This document shows, in pieces, positions 52,286-60,291 of a stretch of 64,000 nucleotides of DNA (its first letter is position 1; every line of letters starts with the position of its first letter). This DNA is from Geobacter sp. UBA5735 (GTDB lineage Bacteria > Desulfobacterota > Desulfuromonadia > Geobacterales > Geobacteraceae): positions 4,070 through 68,069 of the forward strand of contig DIFZ01000039.1 of NCBI GenBank assembly GCA_002419385.1. Reading direction: 5' to 3'. The position numbers and the translations under genes are program-made. Under the pieces are notes generated by a model. That model did not search any database and was not told where the DNA came from. It worked only from the letters and a program-made list of their open reading frames with translations.

Positions 52286-54691
52286 TCAATGGAAATGCCC
52301 GGATTCCCTGAAAGCTGCCACACCCCACGCGCCATTGCCGTAAACGATGGTGACGGTGCCATCCAGGTCGGTCCGGAAAATTGCCGCACCAGTGCGCCTG
52401 AGACGGTCGAGGGTATCCCGCGAGGGCAGGCCGAACCGGTTGCCGTACCCGACGCCGAGCACGGCAACCGCGGGAGCTGCAGCAGCCAGAAAATCAGCCG
52501 AGGATGAAAACCTGCTGCCGTGGTGCGGAACCTTCAGCACATCGCATCGTACCGCTGAGGGCGTTCCGGCGAGCCTCCTTTCCGTCGGCCGGCCGATGTC
52601 GCCGGTAAAGAGCACGGAGAAATCATCCTTGACGAGGCGGAACACGATCGAAGCGTCGTTCAGTTCGACAGAGCCTCGTGAGTCCGGAACCATATCGGAA
52701 GAAGCCGGTGCCAGGGGCTCGATGCGCGCAGACCCGATCCGTATGACGCCGGTCGAGCAGTTCACCCTTCGGACAGGCACACCCTGCGCGGCAAGGGCGG
52801 TCTTCAGCAGACGGTATTCCTCGATATGGACAACTGTTCCGCTTTCCCAGAATTCGCCTATGGTAAAGTTGCGCACCAGGAAGATCAGGCCGTTCAGATG
52901 GTCGGGGTGGGGATGGGTCAGCACCAGGTAATCCAGTTTCCGGATACCCCGAAGCCAGAGAGCAGGGGCCAGCAGTCGTTCTCCCGGGTCAAATCCGCCC
53001 GCCCGGTGGCTGCCGCCGCCGTCGACAAGCATCTTTCTGCCGTCGGGAAAACTGATCAGGGTGGATTCGCCCTGTCCGACACTGAAGAAGTCGATTCTCA
53101 GTTTTCCCGTCCCCGGTTCGGTCAAAAGGACTCTGGGTACGGCAAACAGAGCCAGCACGCAGCAGCACAACACGACTCTCGTGCGTCGCCCGGTGAACGT
53201 GACCACAAGGAGAGTGAACAGCGACAGGAAAACATCGAGACGTTCCGTCTTCCAGACCGGCAGTGTCGGCAGGATTGCCAGCACATCCATCATTCGATGG
53301 CATGCCCTGACGAGCCAACCGGCCGCAACGAGCAGTGCTCGTGCCCCTGAATGGCTGATGAAATCGCACATCATGGCGGAAAAACCGAGCACAACCGCAC
53401 CGTAGCCCAGGAGCGGCACAATGACGAAATTGGCAACCAGTCCGGTCAGCGTGGTGCGGTGGAAGTGAAAGGAAACCGGGATCATGGTTGCCGCGGTTGC
53501 CGCCAGCGACACCAGCAGAAACATGAGCAGCGTTCGGGGAAGACCGGTTATCCCACCGAACGGTGTCATCAGCAGGGGTGTCAGGACAAGAATGCCCCAC
53601 AGTGCGAGGAAGGAAAGCTGGAAGGAAATGTCAAACAGAATGGGAGGTGAAAAGCCGAGGATCAGGAGCGCCGCCAACATCAGCGAATGGATCGGATCCA
53701 CTTCCCGCTCCAGCAAAAGCCCGGCCAGGTAGGTGGTGATCATGACGACCGAGCGTACCGTGGCCGGCGCGGCCCCTGAAAGGAACAGGTAAAAAAGCAG
53801 GAACGGAACCGTTCCCATGAGGAGCACCCGCCTCAGGCCGGTTCGAAGAAGCAGGCAGCGTGAGCAGCGGGCGCACCAGAGGGCCAGGTGAAAAAAGAAA
53901 AACGCGATCACACCCACATGAAAACCCGATATGGACAGGATATGATTCACGCCCGTTCTGGTGTACAAATCCCGCAGATCAGCGGAAACGCCCCCCATGT
54001 CCCCCAGCAGCAGGGCCCGCATCACCGCCCCTTCTTCCCCCGGGAGGACCTGCCCGATGCGGATACCCAGGTCAAGGGCGAGCCGGTCCATTGACCAACC
54101 GAGGTGATGGGCAATGCCGCGTCGCAGCAGCACCAGATCGTCTGGTGATCTCACGAATCCGGTGACATAGACCCGGCGGCATGCAAGATAGCGCTCATAA
54201 TCGAACTCGCCGGGAACGCCGAAATTGCGCGGCCTGCTGAAGCGGGTCCTGAAACGCACCAGGTCGCCGGTCAGAAACTCCCCGCGCCCCTCGCCAACGT
54301 ACAGCAGGATCCGGCCGGAAAGCCTGACCGATAGGCGTGGTAACAAGAGCCGTACCGTCCGGAGGTAAAGCTTGCCTCCGCCATCCTTCCACTGGGGACG
54401 TTCGTCGATGATCCCGTCGATGACGCAAGAAGTGCCGTCCGCCAGATGCACCACCGAATCGGCGGCAAATTCGGGTTCAAGGTACGGCTTGAGAGACGCC
54501 CCGCCCCATACGAAAAAAGCGAGCGCTACAACTGCGTGAAACAGGTATCGGCATTCCCTGAATACACACACCAGGAGAATGAGCGCCAGGGGGACAAGCA
54601 GGAATTGCGACGGGAAGACTCCCCAGAGATAGGCAGCCACGAGACCTGACATGGCTGAAAGAAGAGGATTGAACAAAGGGCGGGCCCACAT
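52286..54691 (-). CDS. comEC: DNA internalisation protein ComEC/Rec2
   Basis: The 801-residue protein has N-terminal helices with a DUF4131/OB-like domain (residues about 30-200) and a competence channel domain with many helices (about 215-500), including HILSISGFHVGVIAFF. A C-terminal metallo-beta-lactamase-like domain (about 525-790) has LTHPHPDHLNGLIFL and VPHHGSRFS. ComEC carries single-stranded DNA across the inner membrane during transformation. Together with the type IV pilus genes it suggests natural competence, though comEA was not seen here. Confidence 0.92.
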   Translation of the reverse strand: MWARPLFNPLLSAMSGLVAAYLWGVFPSQFLLVPLALILLVCVFRECRYLFHAVVALAFFVWGGASLKPYLEPEFAADSVVHLADGTSCVIDGIIDERPQWKDGGGKLYLRTVRLLLPRLSVRLSGRILLYVGEGRGEFLTGDLVRFRTRFSRPRNFGVPGEFDYERYLACRRVYVTGFVRSPDDLVLLRRGIAHHLGWSMDRLALDLGIRIGQVLPGEEGAVMRALLLGDMGGVSADLRDLYTRTGVNHILSISGFHVGVIAFFFFHLALWCARCSRCLLLRTGLRRVLLMGTVPFLLFYLFLSGAAPATVRSVVMITTYLAGLLLEREVDPIHSLMLAALLILGFSPPILFDISFQLSFLALWGILVLTPLLMTPFGGITGLPRTLLMFLLVSLAATAATMIPVSFHFHRTTLTGLVANFVIVPLLGYGAVVLGFSAMMCDFISHSGARALLVAAGWLVRACHRMMDVLAILPTLPVWKTERLDVFLSLFTLLVVTFTGRRTRVVLCCCVLALFAVPRVLLTEPGTGKLRIDFFSVGQGESTLISFPDGRKMLVDGGGSHRAGGFDPGERLLAPALWLRGIRKLDYLVLTHPHPDHLNGLIFLVRNFTIGEFWESGTVVHIEEYRLLKTALAAQGVPVRRVNCSTGVIRIGSARIEPLAPASSDMVPDSRGSVELNDASIVFRLVKDDFSVLFTGDIGRPTERRLAGTPSAVRCDVLKVPHHGSRFSSSADFLAAAAPAVAVLGVGYGNRFGLPSRDTLDRLRRTGAAIFRTDLDGTVTIVYGNGAWGVAAFRESGHFH

Positions 54692-54817
54692 GACCCCATA
54701 CTATCAGATTAATATTTTCATATCTATAAAATTTAATGTTAATCCGCAGACACGTTCTTCCTGCCGCCACCCAGCGGGCAGGTGTGCCGTTATGATGACA
54801 GGAACATCAACAGCCTG

Positions 54818-56071
54818 CTACGAGGTGAGCTTGTTTGATGCCTTGTCTTCATACATCCGCATATCCGCCCTGTTCAGAAGGCCGTCAATTTCTTCGGGGG
54901 TGCCTGCCGTAGCGCCCCCGAGAGAAAACCGGACCTGAATCGTGCCATTGCCCTCACGATACCGCCGAGCTGCTTCCCGGATGCGTTCCATTACCCGTCG
55001 CGTCGCGTCTTCATCGGCCTGGAGCAGAAGGACCGCGAATTCATCACCACCGATGCGGGCCACCAGGTCATCGGGCCGAAGCGATTCTCCAAGCAGATCG
55101 GCGGCAACCTTGATCAAACGATCGCCTGCCGCGTGCCCCCTGGAATCGTTCACAAACTTCAGCCCGTCAAGGTCAGCCATGATAACGCTGAGCGGATAGC
55201 ACCCGCCTCTCGATGCCCGTTCGAACTCAATTTCAAAATATGCGCGATTGTACAGCCCGGTCAAGGAATCATGGGTGCTCAGGAATTGCAGCCGCTGCTC
55301 GATTTCCTTCCGGTCGCTGATGTCGCGCACAACTGCCAGGACCCGTCCCTCGCCGCCGATATGGGACGCGGTAAGGGAGACCTCGGCCCAGAAAAGTTCA
55401 CCGCCCTTTTTCCTGCCGAGCCATTCATAGCTCTGGAATCCTTCTTCGACAGCCTTTCGAATGAATCCGATCGCCTCGTTCAGTGAGTACGGCGGCTCGC
55501 CGGCACTGAAGTCATGCACGTTCATGAAGAATATCTCCTCACGCGTGTATCCATACATCTTTTCCACTGTTTTATTGGCTTCCACAATGGCGCCGGTATA
55601 GGCGTCATGGACAAAAAGCGCATCATTGGTCGAGTTGAATATCTCCCAGAAGTTGCTTTCGATACTGTTCATCTTCCGTTCGGCTTCACGCTGCCCGGTC
55701 ACATCATAAACCGTCGCCATGATTCCCTGGAAACTCCCGTCATCTCTCTCCAGTCGCACGACAGTAACATACCCCCGGAAATCAGCCCCATCCGGGCGAA
55801 CGAACTGCACATCAGCCGCCACTTCCCCAATCTCACCCATGCCCAGCTTCCGGAGGTCACGCATGACGTCCTCCATTTCCGCCGGATGCACATAATCGTT
55901 GAAAGCCGTGCCGCGCAGCTCTTTCGATGTGCTGCCAAACAGCTCGGCCAAACGCTCATTGGCAAAAGAAATGGTCCACACCTCAGGCTCCAAGAGGAAA
56001 ATTCCGGCCTGGTACATTTTCATATCTGCCCTCAGCTGTCGTTCCTGATCATGCACGATCTGCTCTTTCAT
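54818..56071 (-). CDS. PAS-PAS-GGDEF diguanylate cyclase
   Basis: From the ATG at 56071 (AAGG about 9 nt upstream) the product has 417 residues; a GTG at 56131 would add 20. Two PAS domains (about 15-130 and 140-255, with FNSTNDALFVHDAYTGAIVE) precede a GGDEF domain with RIGGDEFAVLL and an RxxD inhibitory site (RPDD). No membrane segments are seen, so it is cytosolic. Signal sensing through PAS is expected, but no heme or flavin ligand can be assigned. It lies upstream of comEC on the same strand, with a 126-bp gap. Confidence 0.9.
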   Translation of the reverse strand: MKEQIVHDQERQLRADMKMYQAGIFLLEPEVWTISFANERLAELFGSTSKELRGTAFNDYVHPAEMEDVMRDLRKLGMGEIGEVAADVQFVRPDGADFRGYVTVVRLERDDGSFQGIMATVYDVTGQREAERKMNSIESNFWEIFNSTNDALFVHDAYTGAIVEANKTVEKMYGYTREEIFFMNVHDFSAGEPPYSLNEAIGFIRKAVEEGFQSYEWLGRKKGGELFWAEVSLTASHIGGEGRVLAVVRDISDRKEIEQRLQFLSTHDSLTGLYNRAYFEIEFERASRGGCYPLSVIMADLDGLKFVNDSRGHAAGDRLIKVAADLLGESLRPDDLVARIGGDEFAVLLLQADEDATRRVMERIREAARRYREGNGTIQVRFSLGGATAGTPEEIDGLLNRADMRMYEDKASNKLTS

Positions 56072-56141
56072 GAGGGATAACCTTGACAAACCGTTTACCG
56101 GTTTGAGCACCTGGTAAGGATTGCGTACCACACCAAAAATT

Positions 56142-56165
56142 AACCCTCACTATATAGCGAGGGTT
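56142..56165. promoter_or_regulatory. 24-bp palindrome upstream of PAS-GGDEF gene
   Basis: AACCCTC-ACTATATAGC-GAGGGTT is an inverted repeat broken by two central mismatches only. It lies 77 bp before the ATG at 56071 and contains TATATA, so it could be an operator over a -10 region. The plus strand AATTAACCCTCACTA (56138-56152) also matches the start of the phage T3 promoter, which is probably chance. Confidence 0.55.
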
Positions 56166-56281
56166 TACTATTGTCAAAGAAGATTATGCGAATCTCATTT
56201 AAAACCCACCTGACAATTTATGGGCGCAGATCGGGAAAAACCATCCCGGTCGCCGGATGCCGGTATGGTTCGGCCGAATTC

Positions 56282-56317
56282 GTGCCTATCCGGAGTTTCC
56301 GGATGGGCACTCACTAG
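56282..56317. repeat. REP-like palindrome at the end of the phosphofructokinase gene
   Basis: GTGCCTATCCGGA-GTT-TCCGGATGGGCAC (56282-56310) is an almost perfect hairpin, followed by TCACTAG. The ACT(A/C)A(C/T)TAG edge is shared with both ends of the element at 50596-50810. The stop codon of the upstream gene lies in this edge. The hairpin could help end or protect the transcript. Confidence 0.65.
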
Positions 56318-58335
56318 AAAATGCCCCGCGGCTCTCCCATATCGTAGACAGGGTATTTCCCGTTTTCAAGCTCCTCCATGGAAATCAATCCCATGTTCAA
56401 CGCAACTACAAGCGGCATCATGGCCGCCAACTCCCCTTGGTACTGTATTGCTCCCGGGCTTCTCGACGAATCGCCTTCCGCCCAGATGTCGCGATTCACG
56501 ACAAATGCCTGAAACGCCGGCGAATCAAGGGTCACCAGAGCTTTCGCGATGACCGGCTTGACCGCTCCCTTGCGCTCCTCTCCGTGGATGAGCGCCGCAA
56601 GCGGAATCCCGATCGGCTGTGATCCATTGCTGAGATTGATCATGGATGCCATGTAGCCGGTCCGGCCGCCAAGCGCCAGAGAGCCGGCAGTAAGTCCCAG
56701 GTTCAGGGAATAATCGGCGTCAAAGCGGGTTGGCGCTCCGCAGCGACCTTCATATCCCAGAAAGCCGGTCTGCACGGTAAACACGAATTTCAGGAAGTTC
56801 TTCCGCTCGGTTTCATCGGCAAAATGCAATTCTCCCGACTTCTCATAGTCATCAGTGTTCTGCTGCATATCCCGGATCCGCTCCTTCATCATCCTGACCA
56901 GAAGGTTCTCGGACGGTATCTGGGAAACCTTGAGGTTGCCGTGGTCGTCACGGTCCAGGAGCATCGCCTCCACGATATCGTCGGGAAGCGACATGAACAG
57001 TTCTTTCGATTCATCGGACAATTCCCGGGCGCTGACGATGAAGTCCTTTTTCACCCTGGTAGAGAGCTCCATCTCCCTGGCGACATACTCTGTTTCGCTG
57101 ATCTTGTAGTCCAGTCCGAGGATATGCAGATGCATCAGGATGTTGTCCACCCCGTACCGGCTGCCGAGCTCCTCGACCTTCTGCTCATCGAGAAATCCGT
57201 TTCCGGCAAGGATGCCAGCTTCCGTCAGATCCCTTTTTATCGCCATGAGTCGCACCGAAAGCTTGTTGAGCTCATGTATCAGTATTTTCATCTCGGGAAT
57301 GAACTCGATGATACCTTCCGGAATGACCCCGACCCCATACGTTTTCGCCTCTTTTGCGCGATTGGCCACCACTCCGGCCATGTAGGAGACAACGTCATGC
57401 AGCGATTGCTTCTTCTCGGCGATTTCCTCGGAGATGAGGGTGATGTGGGGGCGCGTCTGAAGGGCGATTTCCAGGGAGATATGACTGGCGGAGCGGCCCA
57501 TCACCTTGTAGAAAAACCAGCTCTTGCCCTGTGATGCCGCATCGGTCAGGAGGTTGCCGATGGTCTTGCTGTAAACCCGTGCAGCCGTATAAAAACCGAA
57601 CGAAATGGGCAGCAGGGTCTTTCCACCGACGTGTATCTGGAGGTCGCCATCGATCGTTTTTGGTACGCCGACAACAGCGCACGGCTTGTCCAGAATGCCG
57701 GCATTGTGCTGTTCGCAGAAAAATTCAGCCAGTTCGATAGCGTTGGTGTTCGAATCGTCGCCACCGACAATGATTACGCCGTCAAGACCGTATTTCTGCA
57801 CGGTAGTGAGAACCGCCGCGAACTTTTCGGGAGAATCGATCTTGGTCCGTCCGGTGCCCAGGTAGTCGAAACCGCCGGTATTGATGAGATCCTTCATCGC
57901 AGTGCTGGTTACCAGCAATCCCTCACCTTTGATGAGGCCATCAGGACCCTTTTCGAAGCCTATGAGCGTATTGTGTGGCCCCAGCGCTTTCAGTATGCCG
58001 GAAAGTACATTGTTCCCACCGGATGCAGGGCCGCCGGAAAAGATAACACCGATCCGTTTGCCGGCCACATTCCGGATTTCCCCGGAGTTTTCACCTGCAG
58101 CCACAACCAGGAGGCTGGTTTGCATGTAAGGGAACTGCCGCTGCAGCAGCGCCTCATCCTTGACCGGCAATGATTCCTCCGAAACGGTGAAGGCAACCGG
58201 CCGGATCTCACCCTCAGCAAGAAACGCCCGAGCCACCTGCACCGGCAAGGCGGCAAGAAAGCGCTCGGTCGGGGATGTCCGTCGTATATTGATTTCCTTG
58301 TGCTTTACCTGGAATTCCACAGCCTCACCGTGCAT
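56314..58335 (-). CDS. Pyrophosphate-type 6-phosphofructokinase, long form
   Basis: The ATG at 58335 has GGAGGT 6 nt upstream, giving 673 residues. The PFK domain has VIFSGGPASGGNN, the GGDDSNTNA motif and PKTIDGDL. Asp in GGDD and Lys in PKTIDGD are the known markers of pyrophosphate-dependent enzymes, in contrast to GGDGS and GTIDND of ATP-PFK. It should interconvert fructose 6-phosphate and fructose 1,6-bisphosphate reversibly. The N-terminal ~95 residues and the long C-terminal region match the long (plant-beta/Borrelia-like) class. A REP-like hairpin starts 4 bp after the stop. Confidence 0.88.
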   Translation of the reverse strand: MHGEAVEFQVKHKEINIRRTSPTERFLAALPVQVARAFLAEGEIRPVAFTVSEESLPVKDEALLQRQFPYMQTSLLVVAAGENSGEIRNVAGKRIGVIFSGGPASGGNNVLSGILKALGPHNTLIGFEKGPDGLIKGEGLLVTSTAMKDLINTGGFDYLGTGRTKIDSPEKFAAVLTTVQKYGLDGVIIVGGDDSNTNAIELAEFFCEQHNAGILDKPCAVVGVPKTIDGDLQIHVGGKTLLPISFGFYTAARVYSKTIGNLLTDAASQGKSWFFYKVMGRSASHISLEIALQTRPHITLISEEIAEKKQSLHDVVSYMAGVVANRAKEAKTYGVGVIPEGIIEFIPEMKILIHELNKLSVRLMAIKRDLTEAGILAGNGFLDEQKVEELGSRYGVDNILMHLHILGLDYKISETEYVAREMELSTRVKKDFIVSARELSDESKELFMSLPDDIVEAMLLDRDDHGNLKVSQIPSENLLVRMMKERIRDMQQNTDDYEKSGELHFADETERKNFLKFVFTVQTGFLGYEGRCGAPTRFDADYSLNLGLTAGSLALGGRTGYMASMINLSNGSQPIGIPLAALIHGEERKGAVKPVIAKALVTLDSPAFQAFVVNRDIWAEGDSSRSPGAIQYQGELAAMMPLVVALNMGLISMEELENGKYPVYDMGEPRGIF

Positions 58336-58450
58336 TGAAAACCTCCGGGATTTTTCTTGTAGACCTCTGCAAAAACATTCAGACAACAAACGGCGGACCT
58401 CACGCTAACCTGCCGTCTCGGCAAAATCGCACGCTTCCCGGTCGTGAGCA

Positions 58451-58480
58451 CAAAAAAAGGCCGTCCAAGAATGAGCAGCC
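58451..58480 (-). terminator. Probable terminator after the Cys4/acidic-tail gene
   Basis: On the minus strand AAGGCTG and CGGCCTT pair (one G-U) around a 12-nt loop, followed by TTTTTTG. It lies about 40 bp beyond the stop at 58518. Confidence 0.5.
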
Positions 58481-58517
58481 TTCCCTTTTCCATATATTCC
58501 AGCGAAGAGTACCGGGA

Positions 58518-58793
58518 TCAACTCTCCTCCTCGTAGTCATCGTCTTCCTCGTCGGTCTCGGTGCCGAATCCTCCACCATGGCCCTCATACCCGTCTTCCT
58601 CACCGCCCTCCGGCACCTCGCCATCGTAGCGGTCGGGCGGAAAATCATCTTCCTGGCTGATAGCCTCGAATCTGGCCACCATGATCTCGTCGGTACAAAA
58701 GCGGCCGTCCTTCTTGTCGCACTTCGTCTTCTCGCACAGGTCGAAAAGCTGAATTTCACTGCAAAGTCTCAGCGGTTTCTCTTTACCAGCCAT
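58518..58793 (-). CDS. Small Cys4 protein with Asp/Glu-rich tail, unknown function
   Basis: From the ATG at 58793 the product has 91 residues. Four cysteines lie in the first third with spacing C-x8-C-x4-C-x7-C (LCSEIQLFDLCEKTKC ... FC), which could bind zinc or an iron-sulfur cluster. The C-terminal half is glycine-rich and very acidic, ending DEEDDDYEEES. There is no signal peptide. GGAAAACGAG lies upstream. It precedes the phosphofructokinase gene but has its own likely terminator. No family recognised; an acidic tail may indicate a nucleic-acid mimic or a protein-binding tail, which is speculation. Confidence 0.7.
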   Translation of the reverse strand: MAGKEKPLRLCSEIQLFDLCEKTKCDKKDGRFCTDEIMVARFEAISQEDDFPPDRYDGEVPEGGEEDGYEGHGGGFGTETDEEDDDYEEES

Positions 58794-59385
58794 AAATTTA
58801 CTCGTTTTCCCTCTCCGTCGGGATACATCCGTCACCCGGCAGTCTCATTCCCTCTCAAACACCATAGCCTTGTCCAAACCGTCACGGCAGCCGACAAAAA
58901 CCGGCTCCATCCGGGCCGGTCACCCCGACACCATACCCAGGAGCAGGTCGACCCGGAAATTCAGCGTGACGCGCTCCTGCTGCAAGTCCATCAGCGGACA
59001 AACGCCTGAAATGCTGCCGCACTATCGGAACAGGGTAATCCAATTGCGTATCCAAATCAAGGGAAAAGTGCCCTGAAACAGGGCGCTTGGCGGGAATACA
59101 ACCCATGAAACCCTATCCGGGGCAACCAGCAGAGACGCGAACGCAGATCAGCCAGCGACTCGTCGGAACGCTCGGAAAGCAACTCTGCCCGCATGTGCTA
59201 TAATGATAAAGATAAATATGCTCATGGCATCAGTTGCCCGACTGGCAGTACTGACAAAAAGGAGCACCGGGAAGTCAGCGGAGGTGAATGTGCCGATTCA
59301 AGGTATTGTCAGGCTGGTGAGGTGATGTCAGGCTCAAGATGTCGATGGGCTGCTCGTAAAGACAGAATCAGGTCAGGGAGGCAGT
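58794..59385. other. 592-bp intergenic region with candidate promoter and structured leader
   Basis: No convincing gene was found. Short frames occur (for example MKPYPGQPAETRTQISQRLV from 59104) but lack a good ribosome-binding site. An extended -10 promoter lies at 59196-59204. Downstream, 59221-59280 can fold into CAGT-ACTG and CTGAC-GTCAG hairpins before the next gene. The first 300 bp hold small hairpins such as GCCCTGAAACAGGGC. Confidence 0.5.
59196..59204 (+). promoter_or_regulatory. Extended -10 promoter of small membrane protein pair
   Basis: TGCTATAAT is a perfect extended -10 element. No good -35 is seen. The predicted start near 59211 gives a leader of about 175 nt before the ATG at 59386, long enough for leader-based control. 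Confidence 0.5.
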
Positions 59386-59868
59386 ATGGACTTCATTCAT
59401 TATCTGCTCTTTTTCCACGTCGGTTTCGGTGAATTGGCCGGGATTTGCTTTCTGATCGTTGCGGTAGAGACTTTCAACCGGACAGACAAGGGGTTGGCAA
59501 GGGCAAAACTATCTGCCGCGGTTGGAACCGTTGGTGCATTTCTATCGTGGCTGATTGGTGGATACTACTATGTCGTTCATTACGGGACACAGGTGAAACC
59601 CGTCCTGATCTCCCCGGCAAGCACGCTGCAATGGGCTCATAAAATCATAATCGAATACAAGGAACACATATTCCTCTTCATCCCCATACTGGCCGTGACG
59701 GCTCTCCTGTTTTACCTGAAAACAGCCAGGTGGAGCGATGTGGATTCAAAAACCCTGGACAAGGCAGCATATCTTTCCATCCTGATATTCCTCATGTCAT
59801 TTCTGATGGCAGGTCTTGGTGCGCTTGTCTCGATGGCAGCCAGACTCATCATGGGAGGCGGGGTATGA
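59386..59868 (+). CDS. Small polytopic membrane protein, unknown function
   Basis: The 160-residue protein has about four membrane helices (residues 5-26, 42-62, 92-110 and 128-152). Histidines sit in or near the membrane at positions 5, 11, 65 and 84 (FIHYLLFFHVGFG and VVHYG), a pattern that could bind heme, though this is speculation. GGGAGG lies upstream of the ATG. It overlaps the next gene by ATGA, so the two are coupled and may form one complex. No family recognised. Confidence 0.75.
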   Translation: MDFIHYLLFFHVGFGELAGICFLIVAVETFNRTDKGLARAKLSAAVGTVGAFLSWLIGGYYYVVHYGTQVKPVLISPASTLQWAHKIIIEYKEHIFLFIPILAVTALLFYLKTARWSDVDSKTLDKAAYLSILIFLMSFLMAGLGALVSMAARLIMGGGV

Positions 59869-60167
59869 AAAACAAGCTCGTTTCTGCCGCTTTCAAATCT
59901 GCAACCGCTTACCTGCTGCTCATGACGGCAGTCGTGATCCTTGCCGATCTTTATCCGCCGGTGAAGAGCTTTCTCGCGAATCTGACCGGACACCACTGGA
60001 CCGCCAAAGGAGTGCTCGGCGCAAGTCTTTTTGTGGCTCTCATCTTTATTTTCAAGGCCTTTGGCAAGGATGAGGAACTTTCCAGGAACATATCGATCAC
60101 CATAGCATCCGCCATTATCGGCTCGCTGGCGCTTTTGATATTTTACCTTGCTCACTATTTCGCTTGA
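59865..60167 (+). CDS. Small membrane protein coupled to the previous gene
   Basis: The 100-residue protein starts MKNKLVSAAFKSATAYLLL and has three predicted helices (residues 12-30, 48-64 and 74-96). The short loop between the first two holds LTGHHWTAKG. Its start overlaps the previous stop by 4 bp. No catalytic motif or known family is visible. It converges with the polyferredoxin gene 124 bp away, with a hairpin between. Confidence 0.72.
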   Translation: MKNKLVSAAFKSATAYLLLMTAVVILADLYPPVKSFLANLTGHHWTAKGVLGASLFVALIFIFKAFGKDEELSRNISITIASAIIGSLALLIFYLAHYFA

Positions 60168-60179
60168 TGCGGAAAATGA

Positions 60180-60224
60180 AACCGGCAACTGCTCATGTTC
60201 GTGCTCGGCAGGTGCCGGTTCTTC
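60180..60224. terminator. Long hairpin between convergent genes
   Basis: AACCGGCA (60180-60187) pairs with TGCCGGTT (60213-60220), with an inner CTGC/GCAG pairing. The tail CTTC is not T-rich, so termination is only suggested. A second palindrome, ATGGTGCGCGCCAT, follows at about 60225. Confidence 0.4.
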
Positions 60225-60291
60225 ATGGTGCGCGCCATGCCCTCCGGCTGTTGAAGCATCCAGGTTAAGGCGTTCGACAGAGTGGGTGTGC

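Noticed and set aside
56138..56152. True T3 phage promoter
   Set aside because: The match stops before the GGG initiation site and no phage polymerase or phage gene is nearby; the palindrome explains the sequence better.
58882..59106. Short frames on both strands in the 58.8-59.4 kb gap
   Set aside because: No ribosome-binding sites, no hydrophobic or domain pattern, and frames break at short intervals.
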